From the NCBI RefSeq assembly GCF_025290835.2, contig NZ_JAOCQD020000001.1, positions 248,001 through 312,000 on the forward strand: a stretch of DNA of 64,000 bases, read 5' to 3'. The DNA is from Aquabacterium sp. OR-4. Lineage in GTDB: Bacteria > Pseudomonadota > Gammaproteobacteria > Burkholderiales > Burkholderiaceae_C. The notes beneath the pieces are model-generated. The model did no database searches, was not told the DNA's origin, and saw only the letters and a program-made list of their open reading frames with translations. Shown piece by piece: positions 49,319-57,921 of this stretch; positions within the stretch are counted from its first letter, which is position 1; each line of letters begins with the position of its first letter. The translations under genes were made by a program, and so were the position numbers.

Positions 49319-49897
49319 ATGGCCAATCGCCTGACCCAGATCGCCACCCGCACCGGAGACGACGGCAGCACCGGCCTGGGTGACGGCAGCCGCGTGCCCA
49401 AGGACCACCTGCGCGTGATGGCCATGGGCGATGTGGACGAGCTCAATTCCAGCCTGGGCGTGCTGCTGGCCGAGCCGCTGCCGGCCGACGTGCGCGAGCT
49501 GCTGGTGGTGATCCAGCACGAGCTGTTCAACCTGGGCGGCGAGCTGTCGATCCCCGGCTACCAGCTGCTCAAGCCCGAGGCCCTGCTGACGCTGGACAAC
49601 GCGCTGGAGACGCACAACGCCGCGCTGCCGCGGCTGGCCGAGTTCATCCTGCCGGCCGGCACGCGCAGCGCCGCGCTGGCGCACGTGAGCCGCAGCATCG
49701 CCCGCCGCGCCGAGCGTGCGGTGGTGGCGCTGGGCGCGCAGGAGACCCTCAACGACGCACCGCGCCAGTACCTCAACCGCCTCTCCGACCTGATGTTCGT
49801 GCTGGCGCGCGTGCTCAACCGCGCCAACCTCGACGGCCTGGGCGGTGACGACGTGTACTGGAAGAGCGAGCGTCTGAGCCGGCAGCAAGCCGACTGA
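49319..49897 (+). CDS. PduO-type cob(I)alamin adenosyltransferase
   Basis: 192 residues: ATP-binding N-terminus IATRTGDDGSTGLGDGSRVPKDH, VDELNSSLGVLLAE, the helix SRSIARRAERAVVAL, and YLNRLSDLMFVLARVLNR. These match the PduO-type ATP:cob(I)alamin adenosyltransferase that makes adenosylcobalamin. No cobalamin-dependent enzyme or B12 riboswitch is visible nearby, so it probably supports salvage for an enzyme encoded elsewhere. Confidence 0.94.
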   Translation: MANRLTQIATRTGDDGSTGLGDGSRVPKDHLRVMAMGDVDELNSSLGVLLAEPLPADVRELLVVIQHELFNLGGELSIPGYQLLKPEALLTLDNALETHNAALPRLAEFILPAGTRSAALAHVSRSIARRAERAVVALGAQETLNDAPRQYLNRLSDLMFVLARVLNRANLDGLGGDDVYWKSERLSRQQAD

Positions 49898-50027
49898 AGC
49901 GGGCGCGTTCCACCCCTGCAACTGCGGGGGGGTGGCGAATGAGCCGTGGGCCGGCATGGCGCGGCGTAGGTGGAGGTCGATGCCCCGATGTGGGTGCATC
50001 CCGCACCTCCCAGCCACGGAAACTGCC

Positions 50028-51302
50028 ATGCCCTCACTGCCGTCATTGCGCTCACTGACCTCGTCTGCGGCGCTGCTCACCGCCGCGCTGACCCTGACTG
50101 CGCCCGCCGCCCAGGCGCTCAGCTTCCGCCTCACCGACCTGGGCCCCACGGCCGGATTCAACCCGCAGTTCTCGGCCGGTCGCGGGCTCAACGAGCAGGG
50201 CCTGGCGGTCGGCCACATCGGTGGCGATGGCATCAATGCCCAGGCCGCCTGGTGGCTGGCACCGGCGGTCGAGGGCACGGGCCGCACGGCGGTCTACCAG
50301 GCGCCACCCGCCGGGGGCAGCAACGGCCTGCTGCAGGCCGTCAACGAGAGCGGCCAGGCCGTTGGCGCGATCAGTGGCAACGGCACGGGCCTGCGCGCCG
50401 TGCTGCGCAGCTCACCCGGCAGCACGCTGCTGCTGCCCAAGGCGTCGGCGCGCTCCACCGGCGAGCAGGCCTTCGGCATCAACGATGCCGGCGTGGTGGT
50501 CGGCCAGCACCAGCCCGACAACTACGGCTTTCCGCTGCGCTGGCTGCCCGACGGCCAGGGCGGCTACACGGTGCAGGCGCTGGGCGGCCTGGGCGGCGGC
50601 GGCATCGCGCGCGACATCAACACCGCCGGCCAGATCGCCGGCAGCTCCAACCTGGGGGTTCTGCTGGGCGCCACCCATGCCGTGCGCTGGCAGGCCGATG
50701 GCAGCGTGCGCGACCTGGGCGTGCTCGACGCCCAGCGCAACCATTCCGAAGCCTATGCCTTGAACGACGCAGGCACGGTGGTGGGCCGCTCGGTCAATGC
50801 CCAGGGCAGGTACGAGGCCTTCCGCTGGGCCGATGGCGTGATGACCGGCCTGGGGGCGCTGGATGGCTGGCAGGGCCATGCCCACCTGGGCACGGTGGTC
50901 AACCTGAGCGTGGCGCGCGACATCAACCGCGCCGGCTGGATCGTGGGCGAGGCCCTGCGCGCCGATGGCCAGGCCCCGGGCTTCCTGTACCTGCCCGGTG
51001 TGGGCATGCGCGATCTCAACAGCCTGGTGGCTGCCGGCGATCCGTTCTTGGCGCGCAGCGATGTCTATGCACCGCTGCCGGGCTTGCGTATCGAGGACGC
51101 CTATGCCGTCAACGATGCCGGGCAGATCGTGGCGTCGGCCGTCTTCAACTACGTGTACCCGAATGGCGCTGTGCGCCAGGCCACGCATGCCGTCCTGCTG
51201 ACCCCTGACGTGGCCCCGGCCGTGCCCGAGCCGCAGACCTGGGCGATGATGGTCGCCGGCCTGCTGCTGGTGTCCGGGCTGGCGCGCCGCAGCCGCGTCT
51301 GA
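50028..51302 (+). CDS. HAF-repeat PEP-CTERM secreted protein
   Basis: 424 residues. The signal peptide has cleavage near AAQALS. At least seven HAF/DUF3466-type repeats of ~45 residues follow, each carrying a motif such as GLNEQGLAVG, AVNESGQAVG, GINDAGVVVG, DINTAGQIAG, ALNDAGTVVG, DINRAGWIVG or AVNDAGQIVA. The C-terminus VPEPQTWAMMVAGLLLVSG-L-ARRSRV is a PEP-CTERM sorting signal for exosortase. The exported product probably has a beta-propeller fold; function unknown. ATG 50028 is chosen because the signal peptide begins there. Confidence 0.92.
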   Translation: MPSLPSLRSLTSSAALLTAALTLTAPAAQALSFRLTDLGPTAGFNPQFSAGRGLNEQGLAVGHIGGDGINAQAAWWLAPAVEGTGRTAVYQAPPAGGSNGLLQAVNESGQAVGAISGNGTGLRAVLRSSPGSTLLLPKASARSTGEQAFGINDAGVVVGQHQPDNYGFPLRWLPDGQGGYTVQALGGLGGGGIARDINTAGQIAGSSNLGVLLGATHAVRWQADGSVRDLGVLDAQRNHSEAYALNDAGTVVGRSVNAQGRYEAFRWADGVMTGLGALDGWQGHAHLGTVVNLSVARDINRAGWIVGEALRADGQAPGFLYLPGVGMRDLNSLVAAGDPFLARSDVYAPLPGLRIEDAYAVNDAGQIVASAVFNYVYPNGAVRQATHAVLLTPDVAPAVPEPQTWAMMVAGLLLVSGLARRSRV

Positions 51303-51337
51303 ACGGGTGGGGGCGCTTGCGGCCGGCTTGAACACCG

Positions 51338-51997
51338 TCAGGCCGTGCTGCCGCCCAGCTCGCGGTGCAGCCAGGCGCGGGCCAGCGTCCAGTCGCGCTT
51401 GACGGTGGCCAGCGAGATGCCCAGCACCGTGGCCACCTCCTCGTTCTCGAGGCCGCCAAAAAAGCGCAGCTCCACCACCCGGGCCGCGCGCGGGTCGATG
51501 GCCTCGAAGGCCAGCAGGGCCTCGTGCACGGCCAGCATGTCGCGGTCGGGCGCCACGCCGATCTGCGCCAGCCCCGACAGCGTGATGGCCACCAGCTCGG
51601 CATCGCGCTTGGCGGCGCGCCGCGCCGTCTCGTGGTTGACCAGGATGCGCCGCATCATCGTCGAGGCCACGGCCAGGAAGTGGCTGCGGTTCTTCCACTG
51701 CGTGCGGGTCTGCTCGGCCATGCGGAACCAGGCCTCGTGCGCCAGCGCGGTGGCGCTCAGCGTGTGGCCGGGCGCCTCGCGCCGCAGGTGGTTGCGCGCA
51801 ATGCGCCGCAATTCGCCGTACAGCAGCGCGAACAGCTGGTCGCCGGTGGCGCGGTCGGTGGCCGAGGCCAGCCCGCTGAGCCAGCGGGTGACCTCGCCGG
51901 CCTCGAATTCAGGTGCTGCTTCCAACGACATGTCTGCTGCGGGCGTGACGGCAGGGGTGCCCGATCCTTGGGCCGGATTGTCACCACGCCCCGCCAT
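51338..51997 (-). CDS. ECF-subfamily RNA polymerase sigma factor
   Basis: 219 residues. Region 2 has LFALLYGELRRIARNHLRREAPGHTLSATALAHEAWFRM and region 4 has LVELRFFGGLENEEVATVLGISLATVKRDWTLARAWLHRELG. The TALAHEA pattern fits the ECF type usually encoded beside a Ser/Thr protein kinase, as here where the kinase gene is divergent. No anti-sigma factor is visible; regulation by the kinase is therefore likely. A shorter start at MSLEAAPEF (51931) is possible. Confidence 0.92.
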   Translation of the reverse strand: MAGRGDNPAQGSGTPAVTPAADMSLEAAPEFEAGEVTRWLSGLASATDRATGDQLFALLYGELRRIARNHLRREAPGHTLSATALAHEAWFRMAEQTRTQWKNRSHFLAVASTMMRRILVNHETARRAAKRDAELVAITLSGLAQIGVAPDRDMLAVHEALLAFEAIDPRAARVVELRFFGGLENEEVATVLGISLATVKRDWTLARAWLHRELGGSTA

Positions 51998-52174
51998 CGG
52001 CGACCATGCGCGTTGTCACGGCCCCGGCCTGGCCGATCGCCGGCCGCTGCCCACACCCGCCCGAAGCTGTCCGAACCTGCCTGCACACCCGCCCGCCGCC
52101 CCGTGCCTGCCTGACATGGCCGATCAGCCCCGCCCACCTCCCCCGCCGGCCCCACGGGCGCCGACTGGGCCGCC

Positions 52175-55100
52175 GTGCGCGCGCTGTTCGAGCAGCTGCA
52201 GGATCTGCCCGCCGCCGCGCGCATGGCCGCGCTGGCGGCCAGCGGCGCGGGCGCGGCGGTGTGCGCCGAGGTGCTGTCGCTGCTGGCCCATGTGCAGGAC
52301 GAGGCCGATGGCGATGGCCAAGCCGCCGCGCCCGGCGCCCGCCCCGCCGGCTTTCTGGCCACGCCGGCCGCCGCGCTGGCCGGCCCGCTGGATGGTCGGC
52401 TGGATGGTCGGCTGGATGCCGGCCTTGCCGGCGCCACCGCCTGGCACACCGGCACCGAGGGCGGCACTCACGCTGGCAGCCACGGCGACCCGGCCGGCGC
52501 CGGCGGGCCGGGCCCTGCCGACGATGCGGCGTCCATCGACCGCAGCGGCCAGCGCCTGGGCGCCTGGCAGGTGGCGGGCCTGCTGGGCCACGGCGGCATG
52601 GGCGATGTCTGGCGCGCTCACCGCGCCGACGGCGCCTGGGACGGCACGGCGGCCATCAAGGTGCTGCGCCGCGGCATGGATTCGCAGGCCGTGCTGGCGC
52701 GCTTTGCGCGGGAGCAGCGCGCGCTGGCGCGGCTGGATCACCCGCACATCGCGCGCCTGCTCGATGCCGGCCGCACGCCCGACGGCCTGCCCTACTTCGT
52801 GATGGAGGCGGTGGACGGCGAGCCGATCGACCGCGCCTGCGCCGGCCGGCCGCTGGCCGAGCGTCTGGCGCTGTTTCTGCAGCTGGCCGATGCGGTGAGC
52901 CATGCCCACCGCCAGCTGCTGCTGCACCGCGATCTCAAGCCCAGCAACGTGCTGGTCACGCGCGCGGCGGCCCGTGGCGGCGGCGGCGAGGTCAAGCTGC
53001 TCGACTTCGGCATCGCCAAAGCGCTCGATCCGCTGGACGGCGATGCCGCTGATGCCGGCGGCGCCACCGTGCTGGGCGGGCGTGCCTTCACGCCGCACTA
53101 CGCCAGCCCCGAGCAGGTGCGCGGCGAGCCGGTGGGCACGGCCACCGACATCTACAGCCTGGGCGTGCTGCTGTACGTGATGCTCACCGGCCAGCGCCCC
53201 TATGGCCGCGGCGCCACCACCGCCGCCGCGGCCGCCCGCGCGGTGCTCGACGAGGCCGTGCCACGGCCCAGCAGCGCGCTGCCGGGCGACGCGCCGCCGC
53301 TGCGCGCACTGCGTCGCCAGCTGCAGGGCGATCTCGACAACATCCTGCTCAAGGCGCTCGACAAGGCGCCGGCCCGCCGCTACGCCAGCGTCGACGCCTT
53401 TGCCGCCGACCTGCGCGCCTGGCTGGCCGGGTTTCCGGTGGCGGCGCGGCCGCTGGGCTGGGGCCGGCGCGCCATGCGCTGGGTGGCCCGCCACCGCGCC
53501 ACCAGCGCCGCGGCGGCGCTGGCGGTGGGCGCGGTGCTGGCCTCCACCGTGCTGGCCTGGCACCAGGCCGGCCGTGCCGAGGCCCAGCGCGCGCTGGCCC
53601 AGGCGCGCATGGCGCAGGTGCGGCAGCTGGCCAACCAGCTGGTGTTCAAGTACCACGACCAGATCGCCTTCCTGCCCGGTGCCACGCCGGTGCGCGAGGC
53701 CTTGCTGACCGATGCCGCCGACTTTCTCGACAAGCTGCGCCAGGACGCCGCCACCGACACCGCGCTGGCGGTCGAGCTGGCCGGCACCTACTACCGCATC
53801 AGCAAGCTGCAGGGCATCGACCCGTCCATCCACACCGGCCGCCACGATGCCGCCGAGGCCAACCTGGCCAAGGCGCTGACGCTGGCCCGCGCCTATGCCG
53901 GGCAGGCCGGCATCACCATGCAGGCGCTCACCGACGCGGTGAACATGCATGTCAGCCGCAGTGAGCTGCTGCAGCGCACCGGTCAGGTGGCCGAGGCCGA
54001 TGCCGCGCTGCGCGAGGGCCTGGCCCTGCTCGAGCGTGCGCTGGCGCGCGACGCGCGCGACACGCGGGCGCTGACCAGCGCCATCCGCCTGCACGGCGTG
54101 CATGCGCGCATCCTGGGCAACCAGGTCGGCCAGGCCGCGCTGGGCCGCTGGCAGGCCGCCTGCGACAGCGCCGACCGCTCGCGCGCCGCGGCCGAGGCCA
54201 CGCTGGCGGCCGACCCGGTCAACATCTACCTGCCCGACAGCCTGGCCTTTGCACTGCGCGAGCAGGCGCAGTGCCGCCAGCTCGACGGCCGCAGCGCCGA
54301 GGCGCTGGCCCTGGTGCAGCAGCAGCGGGCGTTGCGCGACCAGATGGCGCAGAAGTTTCCCGACGACCTCGACTTTCGCTGGCAGCAGGCCCTGGTGCGC
54401 GCCCACCAGGCCGAGCTGCAGTCGGCGCTGGGCCAGCACGCGCAGGCGCTGGCCGGCCTGACCCAGGCGCGGCAGCTGGCCGGCGCGGCGGTGGCGGCCG
54501 ACCGCAGCAACGTGGCCGGCCAGCAGCGCCGCGATGCCCTGGAGCTGTTGCACGCCCGGCTGCTGGCCGCCGCCGGCCAGGCCGACGCGGCGCGGCAGGC
54601 GGTGCTGCAGGCGCTGGCGCGCTGGCCGCTGCCGGGTTCTGAGACAGGAACACGGCCGGGGTCAGGGCCAGCGAGTGCAGCGGGTGCAGCGGGTGCAGCG
54701 GGTGCAGCGGGTGTTGCGGGTGTTGCGGGTGTTGCGGGTGTTGCGGGTGCTGCCGCCGCGGCCAGCGCCGCCAAATCGGCCAGGGTGGCCTCGGCCCCCG
54801 CGGCCGGCACGCAGCACGAGCCGCCGGTTTTTGCCGAGCAACGCCCGCGCGCCGAGGCGCGGGTGTGGGCCGCCCGGCTGTGGCGTGCGGCCGACCCGGC
54901 GCGCGCCCTGGCCTGGGCGCGCGAGGCCGAGGCCTTGCTGCGGCCGGCCACCGCGGCCAGCCCGGCTGGCGGGTCTGAGGCGAGCGATGCCAATGCGGTG
55001 CGCCGCTGGTGGCTGGCCCAGGCCCAGGCTGAGGTGGCGGCGGCGCTGGCCGCCTTGGGCCGCAGCGACGAAGCCGCCGCCGCGGCGCGCCAGGCCCAGG

Positions 55101-55180
55101 CCAGCTGGGGGCCGGCGCACGAGGTGCCGCCGGCGCTGCGGGCCGCCCGCCAGGCGCTGCCGGCCATGCCGGCGCCCTGA
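52175..55180 (+). CDS. Membrane Ser/Thr protein kinase with TPR-like C-terminus
   Basis: ~1001 residues as written. The kinase domain spans ~128-410: GHGGMGDVWRAH loop, AAIKVLRR (Lys ~161), HRDLKPSN catalytic loop ~251 and LDFGIAK. TM follows at ~443-463, then a long helical, TPR-like C-terminal region with an Ala/Gly run encoded by 9-bp repeats. It likely works with the divergent ECF sigma factor. The GTG start is doubtful: an ATG in another frame at 52116 encodes MADQPRPPPPPAPRAP, and a one-base shift would join it to DWAAVRALFEQ, the usual N-terminus, so a frameshift or sequencing error is possible. Confidence 0.88.
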   Translation: MRALFEQLQDLPAAARMAALAASGAGAAVCAEVLSLLAHVQDEADGDGQAAAPGARPAGFLATPAAALAGPLDGRLDGRLDAGLAGATAWHTGTEGGTHAGSHGDPAGAGGPGPADDAASIDRSGQRLGAWQVAGLLGHGGMGDVWRAHRADGAWDGTAAIKVLRRGMDSQAVLARFAREQRALARLDHPHIARLLDAGRTPDGLPYFVMEAVDGEPIDRACAGRPLAERLALFLQLADAVSHAHRQLLLHRDLKPSNVLVTRAAARGGGGEVKLLDFGIAKALDPLDGDAADAGGATVLGGRAFTPHYASPEQVRGEPVGTATDIYSLGVLLYVMLTGQRPYGRGATTAAAAARAVLDEAVPRPSSALPGDAPPLRALRRQLQGDLDNILLKALDKAPARRYASVDAFAADLRAWLAGFPVAARPLGWGRRAMRWVARHRATSAAAALAVGAVLASTVLAWHQAGRAEAQRALAQARMAQVRQLANQLVFKYHDQIAFLPGATPVREALLTDAADFLDKLRQDAATDTALAVELAGTYYRISKLQGIDPSIHTGRHDAAEANLAKALTLARAYAGQAGITMQALTDAVNMHVSRSELLQRTGQVAEADAALREGLALLERALARDARDTRALTSAIRLHGVHARILGNQVGQAALGRWQAACDSADRSRAAAEATLAADPVNIYLPDSLAFALREQAQCRQLDGRSAEALALVQQQRALRDQMAQKFPDDLDFRWQQALVRAHQAELQSALGQHAQALAGLTQARQLAGAAVAADRSNVAGQQRRDALELLHARLLAAAGQADAARQAVLQALARWPLPGSETGTRPGSGPASAAGAAGAAGAAGVAGVAGVAGVAGAAAAASAAKSARVASAPAAGTQHEPPVFAEQRPRAEARVWAARLWRAADPARALAWAREAEALLRPATAASPAGGSEASDANAVRRWWLAQAQAEVAAALAALGRSDEAAAAARQAQASWGPAHEVPPALRAARQALPAMPAP
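54671..54751 (+). repeat. 9-bp tandem repeat within the kinase gene
   Basis: Nine 9-bp units: GCGAGTGCA, then GCGGGTGCA three times, GCGGGTGTT four times, and GCGGGTGCT. In frame it encodes (AGA/AGV) repeats in the C-terminal region. Copy-number change would keep the frame. Confidence 0.9.
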
Positions 55181-55183
55181 GCC

Positions 55184-55414
55184 TCAGGCCGGGGGCAGGG
55201 CGATGCCCAGCGCGTCGGCCAGGCGCTGCGAGGTGTCGCGCAGCAGGCGCACGCGCGAGCAGGCGCCGCGCGCCAGGCATTCACCGGCGTACAGGCGGTC
55301 GGCCTGCATGCGTTCGACATGCACATCGAGCCCGGCGCCTGCCATCAACCACTTGAAGTCGATGATGTCGACCAGCGGCAGGCCCTTGGCCTGGGCGGGA
55401 GTGAGTACGGTCAT
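55184..55414 (-). CDS. Conserved small protein of unknown function
   Basis: 76 residues: starts MTVLTPAQAKGLPLVDIIDFKWLMAG and contains DVHVERMQADRLYAGECLARGA and RLADALGIALP. I recall similar small cytoplasmic proteins from Burkholderiales genomes with the same DFKWLMAG core, but no function is known. It has no signal or membrane segment. The Shine-Dalgarno is weak. It converges with the kinase gene 3 bp from its stop. Confidence 0.65.
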   Translation of the reverse strand: MTVLTPAQAKGLPLVDIIDFKWLMAGAGLDVHVERMQADRLYAGECLARGACSRVRLLRDTSQRLADALGIALPPA

Positions 55415-55758
55415 GGCGGCAATCGTTGTCAGTGCCTGCACGTTAACGGCTGGCGAGGGTCTGTGGCTGACAGTTGCGTCCAGGTCACAGAGCCGGTGCG
55501 CGCGCAAAGCGTCACGGCGCTGTCGCGTGCCATCGCGCGGCGCGCCCGCCACACCCCGCCACACCCCGCCACACCCCGCTGAGGCCCCGTTGAGGCCTTG
55601 CTGAGGCCTTGCTGAGGCCCCGCTGCCCCCGGGTTGCGGGGGGCGGCCCTGGCCGCGTGATCCCTGCCGCGTGCCGATGTGGCGCTGCTCAGCAAGCCCG
55701 GCACTGTCTTGACGACCGGGTACGCCCCCCACCCTCGGATCCCGGAAAGGACCTCGCC
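55415..55758. other. Repeat-containing intergenic region
   Basis: 344 bp between the small minus-strand gene and a PEP-CTERM gene. It holds three copies of CCACACCCCG (55549-55578), followed by GCTGAGGCC-type repeats (~55579-55623). No protein gene or terminator is convincing; the promoter of the downstream gene is not clear. Confidence 0.6.
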
Positions 55759-56415
55759 ATGTTCACCCCCACCCTGCGCGCCGCCGCGCTGGCCGCCTGC
55801 CTGCTGCCCGGCCTGGCGCACGCCGTGGCCAGCGGCCCCGTCACGCTGACCGAGCTGCCCGGCGTCAGCGCCACGGCCAGCAGCTGCTACCAGTCGAGCG
55901 ATTGCGCGCCCGGCCGCTGGTCGGCCGTCAATGTGTTCGACCACCTGGCCTATGCGCCCGGCGTCGGCGGCAACGCCTGGAACGCTGGCACCTGGGCCAG
56001 CGCCAGCGCGCCAGCCTGGGTGCGGGTGGATCTGGGCCGCCAGGCGCTGATCGAGCGCGTGAGCCTGCGCTTCACCGACAACCGGGGCGGCTGGAACGGC
56101 TACACCAACGTGTACGAGCTGCGTGGCAGTGCCGACGGCCAGGCCTGGCAGCTGCTGGGCAGCGGCACGCTGGTCGACATCACCGGCAACGCCGACGCGC
56201 TGACCGATACCCACCAATGGGCCGCCGGCAGCCAGCCGCTGCTGCGGGCGCTGGAGTACCGCGTGGTGGGCGGCAGCCACTGGGCGGCGCTGGACGAGAT
56301 GGAGGTGCTGGGCACGCCGCTCAGTGCGGTGCCCGAGCCCGGCCACGCCGCGCTGCTGGCCAGCGGCCTGGGCGCGCTGGCCTGGCTGGCGCGGCGCCGC
56401 GGCCCGCGCGGCTGA
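55759..56415 (+). CDS. Discoidin-like (F5/8 type C) PEP-CTERM protein
   Basis: 218 residues. Signal peptide cleaves near AHAVA. The middle resembles an F5/8 type C carbohydrate-binding domain: WSAVNVFDH, WASASAPAWVRVDLGRQALIERVSLRFTDN, YELRGSADGQAWQLLGSG, ALEYRVVGG. The C-terminus VPEPGHAALLASGLGALAWLARRR is a PEP-CTERM signal. AAGGA precedes the ATG. It is probably exported and processed by exosortase, binding polysaccharide at the cell surface. Confidence 0.88.
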   Translation: MFTPTLRAAALAACLLPGLAHAVASGPVTLTELPGVSATASSCYQSSDCAPGRWSAVNVFDHLAYAPGVGGNAWNAGTWASASAPAWVRVDLGRQALIERVSLRFTDNRGGWNGYTNVYELRGSADGQAWQLLGSGTLVDITGNADALTDTHQWAAGSQPLLRALEYRVVGGSHWAALDEMEVLGTPLSAVPEPGHAALLASGLGALAWLARRRGPRG

Positions 56416-56448
56416 TGCCATGCCGGCCGGGCCGGTGCGGGCCGGCAG

Positions 56449-57591
56449 TTACTTGCCGGCCTTGCGGCGGCCCTTGACGGCGTCGCTCAGCACCTGCAGC
56501 ACGGTCAGCGAGTCGTCCCAGCCGATGCACGCGTCGGTGATGCTCTGGCCATAGGCCAGCTTGGCCACGTCGTCCTTGCCCGGGCTGAACTTCTGCGCGC
56601 CGGCCTGCAGGTGGCTTTCCACCATCACGCCGAAGATGCTGCGGTTGCCGGCGGCCATCTGCGTGGCGATGTCGCGCGCCACATCCACCTGCCGCTCATG
56701 CTGCTTGCTGCTGTTGGCATGGCTGCAGTCGACCATCAGCTTCTCGGGCAGCTTGGCGGCGGCCAGTTCGGCGCCGGCCGCGGCCACGCTGTCGGCGTCG
56801 TAGTTGGGCTTCTTGCCGCCGCGCAGGATCACGTGGCAATCCTTGTTGCCCTTGGTCTGCACGATGGCCACCTGGCCGTTCTTGTGCACGCTCATGAAGT
56901 GGTGCGGGCGGCTGGCGGCCTGGATCGCGTCGGTGGCGATCTTCAGGTTGCCGTCGGTGCCGTTCTTGAAGCCGATGGGGGCGGAGAGGCCCGAGGCCAG
57001 CTCGCGGTGCACCTGGCTTTCGGTGGTGCGCGCGCCGATCGCGCCCCAGCTGATCAGGTCGCCGATGTACTGCGGGCTGATCACGTCGAGAAACTCGCTG
57101 CCGGCCGGCACGCCCAGGCGGTTGATGTCCACCAGCAGCTGGCGCGCGATGCGCAGGCCTTCGTGGATGCGGTAGCTCTCGTCGAGGTAGGGGTCATTGA
57201 TCAGGCCCTTCCAGCCCACCGTGGTGCGCGGCTTCTCGAAGTACACGCGCATCACGATCTCCAGCGTGTCGCTGTACTTCTCGCGCTCGGTCTTGAGCTT
57301 GCGCGCGTACTCCAGCGCCGCGGCCGGGTCGTGGATCGAGCAGGGGCCGATGACCACCAGCAGGCGGTCGTCCTTGCCCTCGAGCTGCTTGCGGATGCTG
57401 CGGCGGGTGTCGGCGATCAGCGTCTCCACCGGCGTGCCGGCAATCGGGAAGAAGCGGATCAGGTGCTCGGGCGGCGGCAAGGGGGTCACCTCCTGGATGC
57501 GCTGGTCGTCGGTCTGGCTGGTCTTCTCGCTGAGCGTGTAGCCATAGCCCGCGTCCGTGCTGGTGTGGCTGCTGGGGGATTTCGGGGCCAT
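56449..57591 (-). CDS. aroG: 3-deoxy-7-phosphoheptulonate synthase (class I DAHP synthase)
   Basis: 380 residues of the AroFGH type: VVIGPCSIHDPAAALEYA, MRVYFEKPRTTVGWKGLINDP, GFKNGTDGNLKIATDAIQAA and MVDCSHANSSKQHERQ. It condenses phosphoenolpyruvate and erythrose 4-phosphate, the first step of the shikimate pathway, and is a known feedback-control point. AGGAG lies 7 nt before the ATG. Upstream is an aromatic leader peptide and terminator hairpin, which suggest transcription attenuation. Confidence 0.96.
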   Translation of the reverse strand: MAPKSPSSHTSTDAGYGYTLSEKTSQTDDQRIQEVTPLPPPEHLIRFFPIAGTPVETLIADTRRSIRKQLEGKDDRLLVVIGPCSIHDPAAALEYARKLKTEREKYSDTLEIVMRVYFEKPRTTVGWKGLINDPYLDESYRIHEGLRIARQLLVDINRLGVPAGSEFLDVISPQYIGDLISWGAIGARTTESQVHRELASGLSAPIGFKNGTDGNLKIATDAIQAASRPHHFMSVHKNGQVAIVQTKGNKDCHVILRGGKKPNYDADSVAAAGAELAAAKLPEKLMVDCSHANSSKQHERQVDVARDIATQMAAGNRSIFGVMVESHLQAGAQKFSPGKDDVAKLAYGQSITDACIGWDDSLTVLQVLSDAVKGRRKAGK

Positions 57592-57649
57592 GGGGTACTC
57601 CTGTGGACGGATTGCCGTGTCGTGGGGGTGTTTGCGATCCGAACAGACG

Positions 57650-57681
57650 AAAAAAAACCGCCGGGGTGAACCGGCGGTTTT
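57650..57681 (-). terminator. Attenuator-like terminator in the aroG leader
   Basis: On the minus strand AAAACCGCCGG-TTCACC-CCGGCGGTTTT forms an 11-bp stem, followed by more T to make eight in all. It lies 58 nt before the aroG start and 22 nt past the leader peptide stop. Its position in the leader makes it an attenuator candidate; on the plus strand it is also a symmetrical hairpin. Confidence 0.85.
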
Positions 57682-57703
57682 CTGGGTGTTCGGTTTGCGG
57701 TGC

Positions 57704-57781
57704 TTACGCGCGCTTGCCTCTCCAGCCGCCGGTCAGGGGCGAGAACCAAAAGTAGGCAAAGAAAAATCGCGGGGCGCGCAT
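57704..57781 (-). CDS. Aromatic-rich leader peptide of aroG (candidate)
   Basis: 25 residues: begins MRAPR, then FFFAYFWF, and ends GWRGKRA. Seven of eight successive residues are Phe, Tyr or Trp, the end products of the pathway that aroG starts. It is followed 22 nt later by the terminator hairpin. A TACATT (-10-like) lies 8 nt before the ATG, so the mRNA may start at or within a few bases of the AUG, leaderless. Short ORFs with an FFAYF core appear, from memory, in other Burkholderiales intergenic regions, so specificity is not certain. Confidence 0.55.
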   Translation of the reverse strand: MRAPRFFFAYFWFSPLTGGWRGKRA

Positions 57782-57789
57782 GGGCGGCG

Positions 57790-57795
57790 AATGTA
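57790..57795 (-). promoter_or_regulatory. Possible -10 box of the aroG leader
   Basis: TACATT on the minus strand, 8 nt upstream of the leader peptide ATG, would give a transcription start at or next to the AUG. No strong -35 is seen 17 nt further upstream. Confidence 0.4.
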
Positions 57796-57921
57796 GCACG
57801 GGCGGGCTGACAGGCGCATGACGCGGGCGCAGCGGCGCCGGCCGAGCGCCCGGCCACCCAAAGCCGGCCGGCCAAGCCGCCCGCTGGGTGGCGGCGGCAC
57901 CGCGCTGCCGGACGCGCCAGG

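Noticed and set aside
49898-50027. Cobalamin riboswitch near the adenosyltransferase gene
   Set aside because: No B12-box-like conserved core was seen on either side of the gene.
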